Of a DNA stretch of 64,000 nucleotides, positions 1-8,047 are shown one piece after another. Under the pieces are notes generated by a model, which worked only from the letters and a program-made list of their open reading frames with translations, did no database searches and was not told the DNA's origin. Origin of the DNA: an uncultured Fibrobacter sp. (GTDB lineage Bacteria; Fibrobacterota; Fibrobacteria; Fibrobacterales; Fibrobacteraceae); the NCBI GenBank assembly GCA_946186895.1, contig CAMHOW010000003.1, positions 34,883 through 98,882 on the forward strand, read 5' to 3'. Position 1 is the stretch's first letter. Every line of letters begins with the position of its first letter. A program made the translations under genes and the position numbers.

Positions 1-676
1 GCAAGAAGAAATCTCCCTCGTGTTCCTTGTAATCAGCACATTGAGGGCCTTCATTGGCGTAGAGCCGGTAGGGCATTCGGCAACTATTGTCACAGGCCCC
101 TTGGTTTGCGTCGCGGCGGGTCACCCAGTTCGAAAGCATGCACCGACCCGACATGGCCATGCATACCGCCCCGTGGACAAAGACCTCCAGTTCAAGGTCA
201 GGAACCCTTTCCTTGATTTCCAGGATTTCGGACAGGCGGAGCTCACGACTCAAGATGATACGGCTAACGCCCAGTTTCTTCCAAAAAGAAGCCGTCAGAT
301 AGTTGGTGGTGTTGGCCTGTACCGACAAGTGGACTTCGGTCTGGGGAGAGACTTCCCGAAGCCAACCCACAAAACCAGGATCTGCTACAATCAGCGCATC
401 GGGCTTCAGTTCAAGAGCAGCCAGGAGAGCCTTCTGGAAAGGTTCCACCTTGGTATTACGGGGAATCACGTTGCTGGTCAGGTAAAACTTTTTTCCTTGA
501 CCATGAACATAGGCAATGCCTTCGGCAAGGTCATCCAAATTCTTGAAGCCGTTCTCACGGGCCCGAAGCGAGAAGGCCGGCTGGCCAGCGTACACCGCAT
601 CGGCGCCATAGGCCACGGCATACTTCATGCGGACAAGGTCTCCCGCCGGCGCCAACAGTTCAGGCTTCTTTACCAT
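1..676 (-). CDS. Peptidase U32 family protein, TrhP/RlhA-like (partial, 3' end outside window)
   Basis: Only the N-terminal ~225 residues are present; the frame runs off the left edge. It opens MVKKPELLAPAGDLVRMKYA, the usual start of the U32 family, followed by GADAVYAGQ. Further on are a region matching the family's SGRC / SNW and RDANQGACDNSCR cysteine-rich segment. In characterised relatives (TrhP, RlhA) these proteins take part in prephenate-dependent hydroxylation of tRNA or rRNA; other members were first described as collagenase-like peptidases. Which RNA this one acts on cannot be told from the fragment. The ATG at 676 overlaps the last codons of the upstream Wzi-like gene by 7 bases, so the two are probably translationally coupled. 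Confidence 0.85.
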   Translation of the reverse strand, partial: MVKKPELLAPAGDLVRMKYAVAYGADAVYAGQPAFSLRARENGFKNLDDLAEGIAYVHGQGKKFYLTSNVIPRNTKVEPFQKALLAALELKPDALIVADPGFVGWLREVSPQTEVHLSVQANTTNYLTASFWKKLGVSRIILSRELRLSEILEIKERVPDLELEVFVHGAVCMAMSGRCMLSNWVTRRDANQGACDNSCRMPYRLYANEGPQCADYKEHEGDFFL

Positions 677-2241
677 TTGAATCCGGCCCTCAAGTAAACC
701 TTGCGATCATCGAAGAAGGTCACCTCACCAAGAAAACTCACGAACTGGCCTTCGTAGCTAAGCGCCGGTGTCAGAGAATACAGCATCTCGGCACCATCTA
801 GATATTTCTTATGAATTTTCATGTGGTCGTAAAGAGGAGTTGTATCGTTCAGCGCACTACCGTAATCAGTGCCCTTCCAGAACCAGGTATTGCGAATTCC
901 CGCAAAGATGTGGTTATCCAGCCTAGCGAAGACGCTCCAATCCACCGTGCGACTGTTGGGACCGCCCTGGTTTCCGAGAGGATAACCCAGATGGGCAATC
1001 TGCGCCGTATTCGCCTCAAAATGGCTATACACGTATGGTTCCACACGGGCGTATTCTGCGATGGTTCCCATTTCCAGCCTATGTCCCTTGAAATAGAAAT
1101 CATGACCAGACTGCAAACCCGCCATCCAAGCCCACTTGGCCTCGATGTTGTCATTCTTGACAAGGCTCACGGGACTTTCCATGTCATCTAGGAAAAACTC
1201 CGTATACACGCGCATAAACTGGAACAGACGGTAGTTAAAATCAAACGCCAGAGCCCCGTTGTTGCTGTTTTCCGAGTAGTTACCCTTTTCCATGAACAAG
1301 GGCGCCGTCGGCACAAAGAGCCAGGGTTTCATATTGTCGTAGAGCACAGTCAGTTCGCTGATGCCTACAGTCGCATTACCCACCGCCAGTTCGTAACGAT
1401 GACCAAACAGGTTGCGGGTATCGTCCTTGTTCTTCATGCTCATGCTGTTGTTGTAAACTCGCAAATCTGCATAAAAGCTGATAACACGCAAGGGACCAAA
1501 CCGCATGTCCATAGAGAGCATGTTGTAAGGGAGTGCAAACTGGTTCAGGGTCAGGTTGTTGTAATAACCAGGCCCCCAATGCAACACGTCTCGACCAAGG
1601 TCTACGCGAAGCCAGTCATAATTGAATCCGAAATGGGTACGGTAACGGGCATAGCTGGCATACTCCACACCCGAATTGTTCTCTTCTTTTTGGACTTCAA
1701 CAAACTCCCGGTCAAAAGACTTCGGATAGTTGGCCGTATGGGATTCATCGTAAATGCGGGCATCCAAGACAAAGTCTACAGAATCCGCATAACCACGCAT
1801 ATAGATACCACCGTCAACACCCGGCCAGATCGTATCACCCAGGGTCTCTCCCCCACGATAATCGATACCGCCCACCAGGCTTGTCGCAATGGCAATACGG
1901 GGAGTCCGGGCCCGGCAAGAATCCAGCGCACCGCTGGAATCCGTACCCGCATGTCCAGAAATCATCGCACCGCACGCATTATCGTAGTAAAGCAGCGCGT
2001 TACGTTCCGTCTGCGTAAAGTTCTTCTGGAATGTAGTGTCCCGCCGCGGGTAGGCGAAGGACTGGGGCATATCCCCCGTAGTCAGGCGGTGATATTCAAA
2101 CAGCAGGGGCGCCGTTTCCAGTAGTTTTAGATTGCGGGGGCGGTCCGGCCCCAGTACAGACGACGCAGACCAGGCAACGGCAACGCCTGCGACCAACAGG
2201 GTCGCCGCAAAAGTAAGTCGGTGAACGTTTTTCAAGAACAT
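670..2241 (-). CDS. Wzi-like capsule assembly / outer-membrane beta-barrel protein
   Basis: 523 residues with an N-terminal signal peptide (hydrophobic LTFAATLLVAGVAVAWSA). Long alternating beta-strand regions rich in Y, W, F and G end in the aromatic GFKW, typical of an outer-membrane barrel. The central part, with LRVDLGRDVLHWGPGYY, resembles the capsule-assembly Wzi family, whose E. coli member is a surface lectin that anchors capsular polysaccharide. No capsule genes lie nearby, so a role in capsule attachment is inference; it could be another family of envelope barrel. It sits 16 bases downstream of a lipoprotein gene and overlaps the following U32 gene, suggesting one transcript. Confidence 0.65.
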   Translation of the reverse strand: MFLKNVHRLTFAATLLVAGVAVAWSASSVLGPDRPRNLKLLETAPLLFEYHRLTTGDMPQSFAYPRRDTTFQKNFTQTERNALLYYDNACGAMISGHAGTDSSGALDSCRARTPRIAIATSLVGGIDYRGGETLGDTIWPGVDGGIYMRGYADSVDFVLDARIYDESHTANYPKSFDREFVEVQKEENNSGVEYASYARYRTHFGFNYDWLRVDLGRDVLHWGPGYYNNLTLNQFALPYNMLSMDMRFGPLRVISFYADLRVYNNSMSMKNKDDTRNLFGHRYELAVGNATVGISELTVLYDNMKPWLFVPTAPLFMEKGNYSENSNNGALAFDFNYRLFQFMRVYTEFFLDDMESPVSLVKNDNIEAKWAWMAGLQSGHDFYFKGHRLEMGTIAEYARVEPYVYSHFEANTAQIAHLGYPLGNQGGPNSRTVDWSVFARLDNHIFAGIRNTWFWKGTDYGSALNDTTPLYDHMKIHKKYLDGAEMLYSLTPALSYEGQFVSFLGEVTFFDDRKVYLRAGFKW

Positions 2242-2257
2242 TACCTAATCGACTTTA

Positions 2258-3445
2258 TTATTCGAAAACAGGCACTTCCCAAGTCTTGGGCAAAGCGGGT
2301 GAACACTTGTCAGAATGGTTATAGGTAAAGCCCTTTTCAGAGACCTCTGTCACGTTACCCTTGATGGAATTGGCACACTTGCGTTCAGCTGCATTCAGCA
2401 ATTTTTCCACCTTCAGGAGCAGCACATCGCCATAGACATCCCAGGTTCCAGTCTTGTTCTCATTCATGCCGGCGGCCGCCATCAAGGAATAATCCATGGA
2501 CGCCTTCAGGTTGAAATCCCAATCCGTGTTGGTAGACTTGTCCAGAGTAGCCCAATCGCCTTTCAGCTTGGCGGCATCCACATCGGTATACTTGAAGTCC
2601 GACTTGGAGCACTTGGAATTGCCGCGGATAGAGTCCATGGATGCCGTCACCTGGCGGGTCATCATAGCAAGATCCGGTCCCGTTGCGAATTTCGATACAA
2701 AGAAAGTATAACCCCTATAGGTATCTACGTAACCGGCATTCCAGGATACAGTATCCTTACCCACGACACGTTCCATGATATAGCGGCCCTTATAGAAACT
2801 ATAGACCTGGGTCGTATCGTTGCCGGAGACCGTGCAAGCAAGGCGTTTCTTGTCAAAGTTTGAGGCGTCAGTGACCAGGGACTGATCGGCCTTCAGCTGT
2901 TCCACTTCGGCTTCGACAAAATCGCCCTTGTCGATGCGATACATCAACTTTTCGTCTTTTACGATGAACGATATTTCCATGTCCTTTGTGGACTTGTTAA
3001 TATCTTTCAGGATCTTGTTAGTCGCCAGCTTTTCGTCCAGAACCAGCGGATCCATCGTATTAGAAGAACCCATCTTGATGACACCATCCTTAAAGTCAGA
3101 GGCGATCAACAACAGAGCCAGGTGGGGGTTGCCATCGGTCTCGTCAATTCCCCAGAGAGAGAACATGCCCTCCTTGATACCCGTGCCCAAGTGGAAGGTT
3201 TCTCCCTTAACTTTCAGGATATAGTACTTTTTCAGGTCGGAGAGCGTTGCGGCGCGAGCCCCTTCTGGCCATGTGGGATCCTTTTGTTCCACAGATGAAG
3301 AAGAAACATCCGTAGAGTCTTCTACACTAGAGGAGGAACCATCCGTTTCCTGATCAACAGAACCATTGGAGCTGCTGTCGTCGCCACACGCGGCAAAGAA
3401 CAAAGCCAAAGCAAAACCGCCCGCTAAAAAAAACGATTTTTTCAT
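2258..3445 (-). CDS. Serine-rich lipoprotein of unknown function
   Basis: 395 residues. The start at 3445 is chosen because AGAGAGG lies 6 bases upstream and the protein then begins with a clean lipoprotein signal, MKKSFFLAGGFALALFFAAC; an in-frame start 33 bases further out has neither feature. After the lipid-modified Cys comes a low-complexity stretch of Gly, Asp and runs of Ser (SSSS blocks) of the type common in Fibrobacter exported proteins. The remainder is soluble, with no family I recognise. Probably anchored in the outer or inner membrane facing the periplasm or surface. Confidence 0.8.
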   Translation of the reverse strand: MKKSFFLAGGFALALFFAACGDDSSSNGSVDQETDGSSSSVEDSTDVSSSSVEQKDPTWPEGARAATLSDLKKYYILKVKGETFHLGTGIKEGMFSLWGIDETDGNPHLALLLIASDFKDGVIKMGSSNTMDPLVLDEKLATNKILKDINKSTKDMEISFIVKDEKLMYRIDKGDFVEAEVEQLKADQSLVTDASNFDKKRLACTVSGNDTTQVYSFYKGRYIMERVVGKDTVSWNAGYVDTYRGYTFFVSKFATGPDLAMMTRQVTASMDSIRGNSKCSKSDFKYTDVDAAKLKGDWATLDKSTNTDWDFNLKASMDYSLMAAAGMNENKTGTWDVYGDVLLLKVEKLLNAAERKCANSIKGNVTEVSEKGFTYNHSDKCSPALPKTWEVPVFE

Positions 3446-3480
3446 AAAAAACCTCTCTTTTAACGTAAAGATAAACACAA

Positions 3481-3509
3481 TTTAAAAGAGGGGGAAGCCT
3501 CTCCCCCTC
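3481..3509 (-). terminator. Rho-independent terminator after dnaA
   Basis: An inverted repeat GAGGGGGA / TCCCCCTC (8 bp stem, 6-base loop) lies at 3488-3509. Read on the minus strand it is followed by TTTT. It falls between the dnaA stop (3545) and the lipoprotein start (3445), so it separates these transcripts. Confidence 0.7.
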
Positions 3510-3544
3510 AAAACAGTCTAAAAAATGGGATTTCAGCAAGAAAA

Positions 3545-5032
3545 TCAGCTTTCTAACATATAACGGATATCTTCGACATGGCGTCTAAGGGCTTCGTCTC
3601 TGTCAAGCTGTTCCGTTAGGGAATTGATAGAAGAAATAACCGTAGAATAGTCCCTATGGAAGGTGTCTCCAATACTCTTGAGGGATTCCGTCGTGAGTTC
3701 CCTACACAAGTACATGGCCACCTTGCGCGGAATAGAAACCCCAGCATCTTGCCGCTTGGAACAAAGCATCCTAGGTTCCAACGAAAACTCGGCAGCCACC
3801 GCTTCCATGATGTTGTCTACCGTTAGAATCGACGCTCCTCCCGACTTGGAAGACGCCTGCATCCGCTTCACGTTAGAAAGATTCAGCTCAACATTGTTCA
3901 GCACATGCATAGCGCGAAGCCAGTTCAAAATGCCTTCAATGACACGGACATTCGCCCGTGGCTGAATAGCCAAGTAACGGCAGATTTCCTCACGATCAGA
4001 CTCCACAAAGGGAATTCCTTCGGACATCTTACGAATAAGAGCCATACGGGTATTGAAGTCCGGCTCCGCAATTCCCACAGCAACGCAGTTTTCCAGAGGA
4101 TTCAATAGCTCCGCAGTAAGCTCGTGGGACGGAGAATTCTTTTCGGGACGTTCTCCCTGAGAAAGCTTTTTGAACTTAGAGGGGGCACAGTCACTACTCA
4201 GCACCATCTGGCGGCCCATACGACTCATGTACTTGATGAGCATTGCCAAACGAGCCTGACACTTGAGACCACATTTCAATAGCTGGATATCGTCCATCAA
4301 AAGGACATCGCAATGTTCGTAACGGTCCGAGAACTCCTGTTTAAGCTGGTTCACCCGGCTCCAATCCTTTACTTTAGCCGCATCTCCGATTGCAGCAAAA
4401 TCACGTAAGAAATCGTAAGCAGGGCAATAAACAATCCGCAGCCCCGGACGATCCTGCTGAAGACTCTTCGCCATAGACTGGAGCAAGTGGGTCTTGCCTA
4501 GCCCCGGTGCTCCATATACAAGAAGCAGATTCATAGCCGAATCACCCGGATGCTCCACAATGGTCCGGCACGCCTTGAGGGCCATAAAATTGCTTTCGCC
4601 TTCGATGAAGTTCTCAAAGGTGTACTTTTCGTACAAATTAAGCTTTTCTACGGGTTCCTTGCAGGCCTGGTTTGCCGAGCTATTAGCGATAGTAGCGAGA
4701 ATTCGCCGTTCCACTTCCTTGGAAACCTGAGGGGTATTCTGCAAGATTGGCCGAGCAGACGAATCGTTTAGAACACGAACCTTGTAGTCAACAAAGTCAC
4801 TGCCATACAAGTCGGTAAAAGTCTTACGTAAGAGTGCCCCGTAATGGCTATTCAACCATGTTTCCCTAAAACTATCGGGGACAGTTAAACAGACATAGCC
4901 CTCAAAAAAACCTTCAAAACCAACGGCATCAAAAAAGGCGGCGCCGAATTCAGAGCATTCCTTGCGAATAACGGCCAAAGCCCGATCCCAAGGGGAGCCG
5001 TTTTCATTTAATAAATAAGCAATGTTATCCAC
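3545..5032 (-). CDS. dnaA: DnaA-family replication initiator (divergent)
   Basis: 495 residues starting at GTG (5032). The DnaA layout is present: N-terminal domain I, a short linker, an AAA+ domain with Walker A GAPGLGKTHLL (about residue 176), Walker B LLMDDIQLL (about 246), sensor II NVRVIEG, and a C-terminal helix-turn-helix domain IV from about residue 415. Two features depart from the norm. The region that normally carries the arginine finger (RLxSRF) reads LLNPLE (about residue 312) after a ~13-residue insertion. The DNA-contact signature normally GGRDHTTV reads HRDYSTV. A function in chromosome initiation is likely from family membership, but this may be a lineage-specific form or a paralogue; I cannot see another dnaA here. 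A perfect DnaA box covers its start codon. Confidence 0.85.
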   Translation of the reverse strand: MDNIAYLLNENGSPWDRALAVIRKECSEFGAAFFDAVGFEGFFEGYVCLTVPDSFRETWLNSHYGALLRKTFTDLYGSDFVDYKVRVLNDSSARPILQNTPQVSKEVERRILATIANSSANQACKEPVEKLNLYEKYTFENFIEGESNFMALKACRTIVEHPGDSAMNLLLVYGAPGLGKTHLLQSMAKSLQQDRPGLRIVYCPAYDFLRDFAAIGDAAKVKDWSRVNQLKQEFSDRYEHCDVLLMDDIQLLKCGLKCQARLAMLIKYMSRMGRQMVLSSDCAPSKFKKLSQGERPEKNSPSHELTAELLNPLENCVAVGIAEPDFNTRMALIRKMSEGIPFVESDREEICRYLAIQPRANVRVIEGILNWLRAMHVLNNVELNLSNVKRMQASSKSGGASILTVDNIMEAVAAEFSLEPRMLCSKRQDAGVSIPRKVAMYLCRELTTESLKSIGDTFHRDYSTVISSINSLTEQLDRDEALRRHVEDIRYMLES

Positions 5033-5033
5033 A
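5025..5033 (+). promoter_or_regulatory. Perfect DnaA box over the dnaA start codon
   Basis: TTATCCACA at 5025-5033 matches the consensus DnaA box exactly. On the minus strand it reads TGTGGATAA, so it contains the GTG start codon and the next codons of dnaA. This placement would allow DnaA to repress its own synthesis, or may be a coincidence of the encoded residues. Confidence 0.55.
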
Positions 5034-5306
5034 GTCTACCAAACACAAAAAAAAGGTCAAACAAAATCGTTCACCAAAATTAAATAAAACATACGAAAAA
5101 GAGATTTTTCGCTGAAATTTTTTAAGAAACCTCTATTTTTTGTTAAAAAAAGGCAGTTTTGGGTTATACCCCGTTTATGTCCGTTTCTCTCCGAAAAACA
5201 CCCTTTTTACACCCTTGATAATCAAAACCACATCCCTATGGTTTTCACAATTTATCAACATATTTTTTTTCAAGGATATCTTGACAAAAAATGTTCTAAG
5301 GATGTT
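5034..5306. other. AT-rich gap upstream of dnaA: dnaA promoter region, possible replication origin
   Basis: 273 bases without a gene, very rich in A and T runs. It holds a relaxed DnaA-box match, TTATCAACA, at 5252-5260, and a tandem 9-mer ATGTTCTAA at 5291-5299 and 5302-5310 (11-base period). With the perfect box at 5025 this gives two candidate boxes flanking AT-rich DNA. That is compatible with an origin, but the box count is low and no GC-skew measurement is available, so the origin call is weak. The dnaA promoter must lie here. Confidence 0.25.
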
Positions 5307-5735
5307 CTAAAAAAGCGAACGCAGAGAAGCGGCATCGGCACAAGCAAGTGCCCTCGATTTCCATTCCGGGTCAAGCATCAACTTCGCCACACCTGCAATC
5401 GCCACCGTATGGGCGGTAGCGGACTCCTGCGGAGACAGGAGTAGGCACAGGAACTGAGCAGTCTCGTTTTGTGGAATAGATATTCCCTGTATTTCGGGAG
5501 CGACGGCAAAAGCCATCAGGGGGGATTTCAGCCCCTGGATTCTAGTATGGGGCAACAGGAGGCCCGAACCCATGTAGATTCCCTCGCCTACACGTTTTTC
5601 TACAGCTTTCCACGCAGGCAAGGCATCAAAAGCAACGCCTGCATTGACAAGGCCCTCAAAGGCATAACCCAGCGCTTTCTGAAAAGCAACCGGTTCCTTA
5701 TAAACTTGTGTGTAGACAGGAATCAGGGAACTCAA
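5307..5735 (-). CDS. PTS EIIA-like (PtsN/fructose-type) phosphoacceptor protein
   Basis: 142 residues, about the usual length for an EIIA(Fru/Ntr) domain. The active-site region GSGLLLPHTRIQGLKSP carries the expected phosphorylatable His in the PH context. No EIIB, EIIC, HPr or EI gene is nearby, so a regulatory role like PtsN is more likely than sugar import. The best start is TTG at 5735, which overlaps the TGA of the upstream kinase gene; no ATG gives an intact domain. GGAG lies 11 bases upstream. Coupling with a sugar-kinase-like protein suggests a shared role in cell-wall or sugar metabolism, which is inference. Confidence 0.75.
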   Translation of the reverse strand: MSSLIPVYTQVYKEPVAFQKALGYAFEGLVNAGVAFDALPAWKAVEKRVGEGIYMGSGLLLPHTRIQGLKSPLMAFAVAPEIQGISIPQNETAQFLCLLLSPQESATAHTVAIAGVAKLMLDPEWKSRALACADAASLRSLF

Positions 5736-6748
5736 AGGAGAGCACGCTCCATAAAGGAGAACACCTGCGAATCCGTCGCCTTGGCAATCTGGCGGAATTC
5801 AGAGAACAGCACCCGCAGCTGCTTCTTGCCCGGCTCGATATACTGTTCGAACTTCTGGATGCCCTTGGTCTTGGAAAGGAAGCAGTAGGCACCCAAGGCC
5901 TGCATCACGCGCTGGAGGCTTGCATGGACAAAGCTTTCCCAGGCGTCTTCCTTGGTGTAAATCTTTGCGCCCTTGTACTGGAACCGCCAATACTCAAAGA
6001 AATCCTTCACCATGTCCAGAGGCAGACAAACGTACGGATCCCAAAGAAGGGAGGCAATGTCATAGAACATGGAACCACGACGGGCCCCCTGGTAATCCAC
6101 GAAAACAATTTCGGAATTGGGGCGGATCATAATGTTCTGGCTCTGGAAGTCGCGATGCATCAGAACCTTGGTCTGAGCGTCCACGGACACCGCCAGAAGG
6201 GAATAGAAATTCTTGACATATTCGGGAATTTCGGATATTCCCTGAAGGCCCTTCAGGTAGTTCTCGGTAAAGTAGTCCGTCTCCCACTTGAGAGCAGAGA
6301 AATCAAAACGGCGGAGCCACAAATCCGTATGGGTACTGAACAGAGCCTGGGAGGCATTCTGCCAATGGATTAGGGCCTCGATAACTTCCGGGTAGAGGAT
6401 ACGAACACTGCCGGACTGGGGCTTGTCAGGAGAGACATCGTCCAAAAGACGCTGCGTTCCCAAATCCTCTTGAAGAATCTGGGCAGAATTTTCATCCACA
6501 CAAAAGAGCTTGGGTACCGGCAGGTTGTTGCTCTTAAACACCTGAGAGTATTCCACAAACTTCTTGAAATCGTCATTGACTTCGGCAGACACCTGCAACA
6601 CAGAGGAACGGTCCCCCGAAGAAATTCGGTAATAGCGGCGACCCGAACCCGCACCTGCGATGGAGTCTACCGTAAAATCATCAGCATAGCCATGAGAGCC
6701 AAGATAGCCCTTAATTTTTTCAGAAATTTTCAATTCTTCGCCATTCAT
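5732..6748 (-). CDS. Aminoglycoside-phosphotransferase-fold kinase, AmgK-like
   Basis: 338 residues with the APH kinase fold: a glycine-containing loop AGAGSGRRYYRI near the N terminus, a catalytic loop MHRDFQSQNIMI (His-Arg-Asp and the downstream Asn), and the metal-binding Asp in IVFVDYQGAR. The overall pattern, including DYQGARRGSMFYDIASLL, resembles AmgK, the anomeric kinase that phosphorylates N-acetylmuramate or N-acetylglucosamine during cell-wall sugar recycling. AmgK normally works with the nucleotidyltransferase MurU, which is not in this window. The stop codon overlaps the next gene's start (TTGA), so the kinase and the EIIA-like protein are translationally coupled. Confidence 0.75.
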   Translation of the reverse strand: MNGEELKISEKIKGYLGSHGYADDFTVDSIAGAGSGRRYYRISSGDRSSVLQVSAEVNDDFKKFVEYSQVFKSNNLPVPKLFCVDENSAQILQEDLGTQRLLDDVSPDKPQSGSVRILYPEVIEALIHWQNASQALFSTHTDLWLRRFDFSALKWETDYFTENYLKGLQGISEIPEYVKNFYSLLAVSVDAQTKVLMHRDFQSQNIMIRPNSEIVFVDYQGARRGSMFYDIASLLWDPYVCLPLDMVKDFFEYWRFQYKGAKIYTKEDAWESFVHASLQRVMQALGAYCFLSKTKGIQKFEQYIEPGKKQLRVLFSEFRQIAKATDSQVFSFMERALL

Positions 6749-6808
6749 GGCATAGAATATACTTTATCGCAAGGAAAAAAGCCAAAAAATTTGAGAAAAA
6801 ACGGCAAT

Positions 6809-7978
6809 TTAGCCGATTTCTTCATCCGTCAGGTAGCAGGCCGGGTCCTGAGCCCAGAAGTCGCCAGTCACGGCTTCGGCGCGAGTGCGGAAGTTTCCGT
6901 TGCAAAGGTTCAGGTAGGCGCACTTGGGGCAGCGGCCCTTCAGAATGGGCTTGCGGTCCTTGAGGCCTGCCATAATGGGGTTGCTCACGTCGGTCCAGAT
7001 TTCACCGAAGGAGCGTTCACGGACGTTGCCCAACGTAATGTACTGGGTGAACTGGTCGGGGTGCACGTTCCCCACGCTGTCAATGTTACCGAAGGCCATG
7101 CCGCTACGGTTTCCGCCATTGCTCTGGATGAGCTTCAGGATACGCTCCCCGAGAACAGGGTCCCGCTCCTTCATCTTGAGATACAGGTAGACGGCATCGG
7201 CGTGGTTATCCACCGTGAGGATTTCCTTGTTGATCCTGCGAGCCTTGAAATCCAGGGTGCGTTCGATGATCAGGTCCATGGCGCGACGGCTTTCTTCGTG
7301 GTTCAAGTCTCGCTCCACCATAGCAGAACCGCGACCGCTGTAGACCAGATGGTAGAAGCAGACCCGGTCAATGTTTTCACGTTCCAGCAAGTCAAAGATG
7401 GAATCCAGGTCCTGAACGTTGTCGCGGGTGATGGTAAAGCGAAGCCCCACCTTTTGCCCTGTAGCCACGCAGTTGCGAATGCCCCGAAGTGCCATCTGGA
7501 AAGCACCCGGCTTACCGCGGAACTTGTCGTGGGTGGCTTCGCAACCGTCCAGGCTGATACCCACGTAGCCAACACCCATATCCTTGAGGCGTTTTGCAAC
7601 GTCTTCGTCGATGCGGGTGCCGTTGGTGCTGATGGTGGGGCGAATGCCCTTGCTGGCGGCGTAGTTTGCCAGTTCAAAAAAATCTGGACGCAGCAGAGGC
7701 TCGCCACCGCTAAACAAGATGACGGGAACCTTGAAATCCGCAAGCTGGTCGATGAGCGAAAGGCCTTCTTCGTGGGTCAGTTCGTTCTGGTACTTGATGG
7801 CCTCGGAGCGGGCATAACAGTGGACGCAGTTCAAGTTGCAAGTCTTGGTGCAGTTCCAGACCACCACAGGTCCACGTCCTTCGCTCACCCCGTTCCGGGC
7901 TTCGTGAGCCTCGGGAGTGTAGCGAAGAGTGTCGCCAAAATTCGGCACATCCATCAACAGCTTGGTAATGCTAATCAT
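6809..7978 (-). CDS. ahbC: Radical SAM/SPASM protein, AhbC/NirJ family (heme or heme d1 side-chain removal)
   Basis: 389 residues. The radical SAM cluster motif is CNLNCVHCY, followed by FSGGEPLLRP and a C-terminal auxiliary-cluster region with CPKCAYLNLC. The protein ends GDFWAQDPACYLTDEEIG, the hallmark end of the NirJ/AhbC group. AhbC removes acetate side chains from 12,18-didecarboxysiroheme in the siroheme-dependent heme route; NirJ performs a similar step for heme d1. No nitrite-reductase (nir) genes are visible and an AhbD-type protein is encoded at 43,126-44,118, so AhbC is favoured. The siroheme decarboxylase (AhbA/B) is not in the window. No clear ribosome binding site precedes the ATG. 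Confidence 0.8.
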   Translation of the reverse strand: MISITKLLMDVPNFGDTLRYTPEAHEARNGVSEGRGPVVVWNCTKTCNLNCVHCYARSEAIKYQNELTHEEGLSLIDQLADFKVPVILFSGGEPLLRPDFFELANYAASKGIRPTISTNGTRIDEDVAKRLKDMGVGYVGISLDGCEATHDKFRGKPGAFQMALRGIRNCVATGQKVGLRFTITRDNVQDLDSIFDLLERENIDRVCFYHLVYSGRGSAMVERDLNHEESRRAMDLIIERTLDFKARRINKEILTVDNHADAVYLYLKMKERDPVLGERILKLIQSNGGNRSGMAFGNIDSVGNVHPDQFTQYITLGNVRERSFGEIWTDVSNPIMAGLKDRKPILKGRCPKCAYLNLCNGNFRTRAEAVTGDFWAQDPACYLTDEEIG

Positions 7979-7992
7979 GAGGCGAAATGTAG

Positions 7993-8023
7993 AAAAAAAA
8001 CACCTCCCGCAGAACGGGAGGTG
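7993..8023 (-). terminator. Rho-independent terminator after rplY
   Basis: Perfect 9-bp inverted repeat CACCTCCCG / CGGGAGGTG (8001-8009 and 8015-8023) with a 5-base loop. On the minus strand it is followed directly by eight T residues, 25 bases past the rplY stop. Confidence 0.9.
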
Positions 8024-8047
8024 CTATAAGGAAAAACTTCCTTTATA

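Noticed and set aside
5281..5310. TTGACA with downstream repeats as a plus-strand promoter
   Set aside because: No plus-strand gene follows within several kilobases.
6809..7978. Heme d1 (NirJ) role for the radical SAM protein
   Set aside because: No nitrite-reductase or other d1 genes in the window and an AhbD-like protein is present; AhbC is the simpler reading, though the genome should be checked.
6470..8029. A 519-codon open frame on the plus strand
   Set aside because: It lies antisense to the AmgK-like and AhbC-like genes, which have conserved motifs; the frame is a mirror of their codon pattern and resembles no family.
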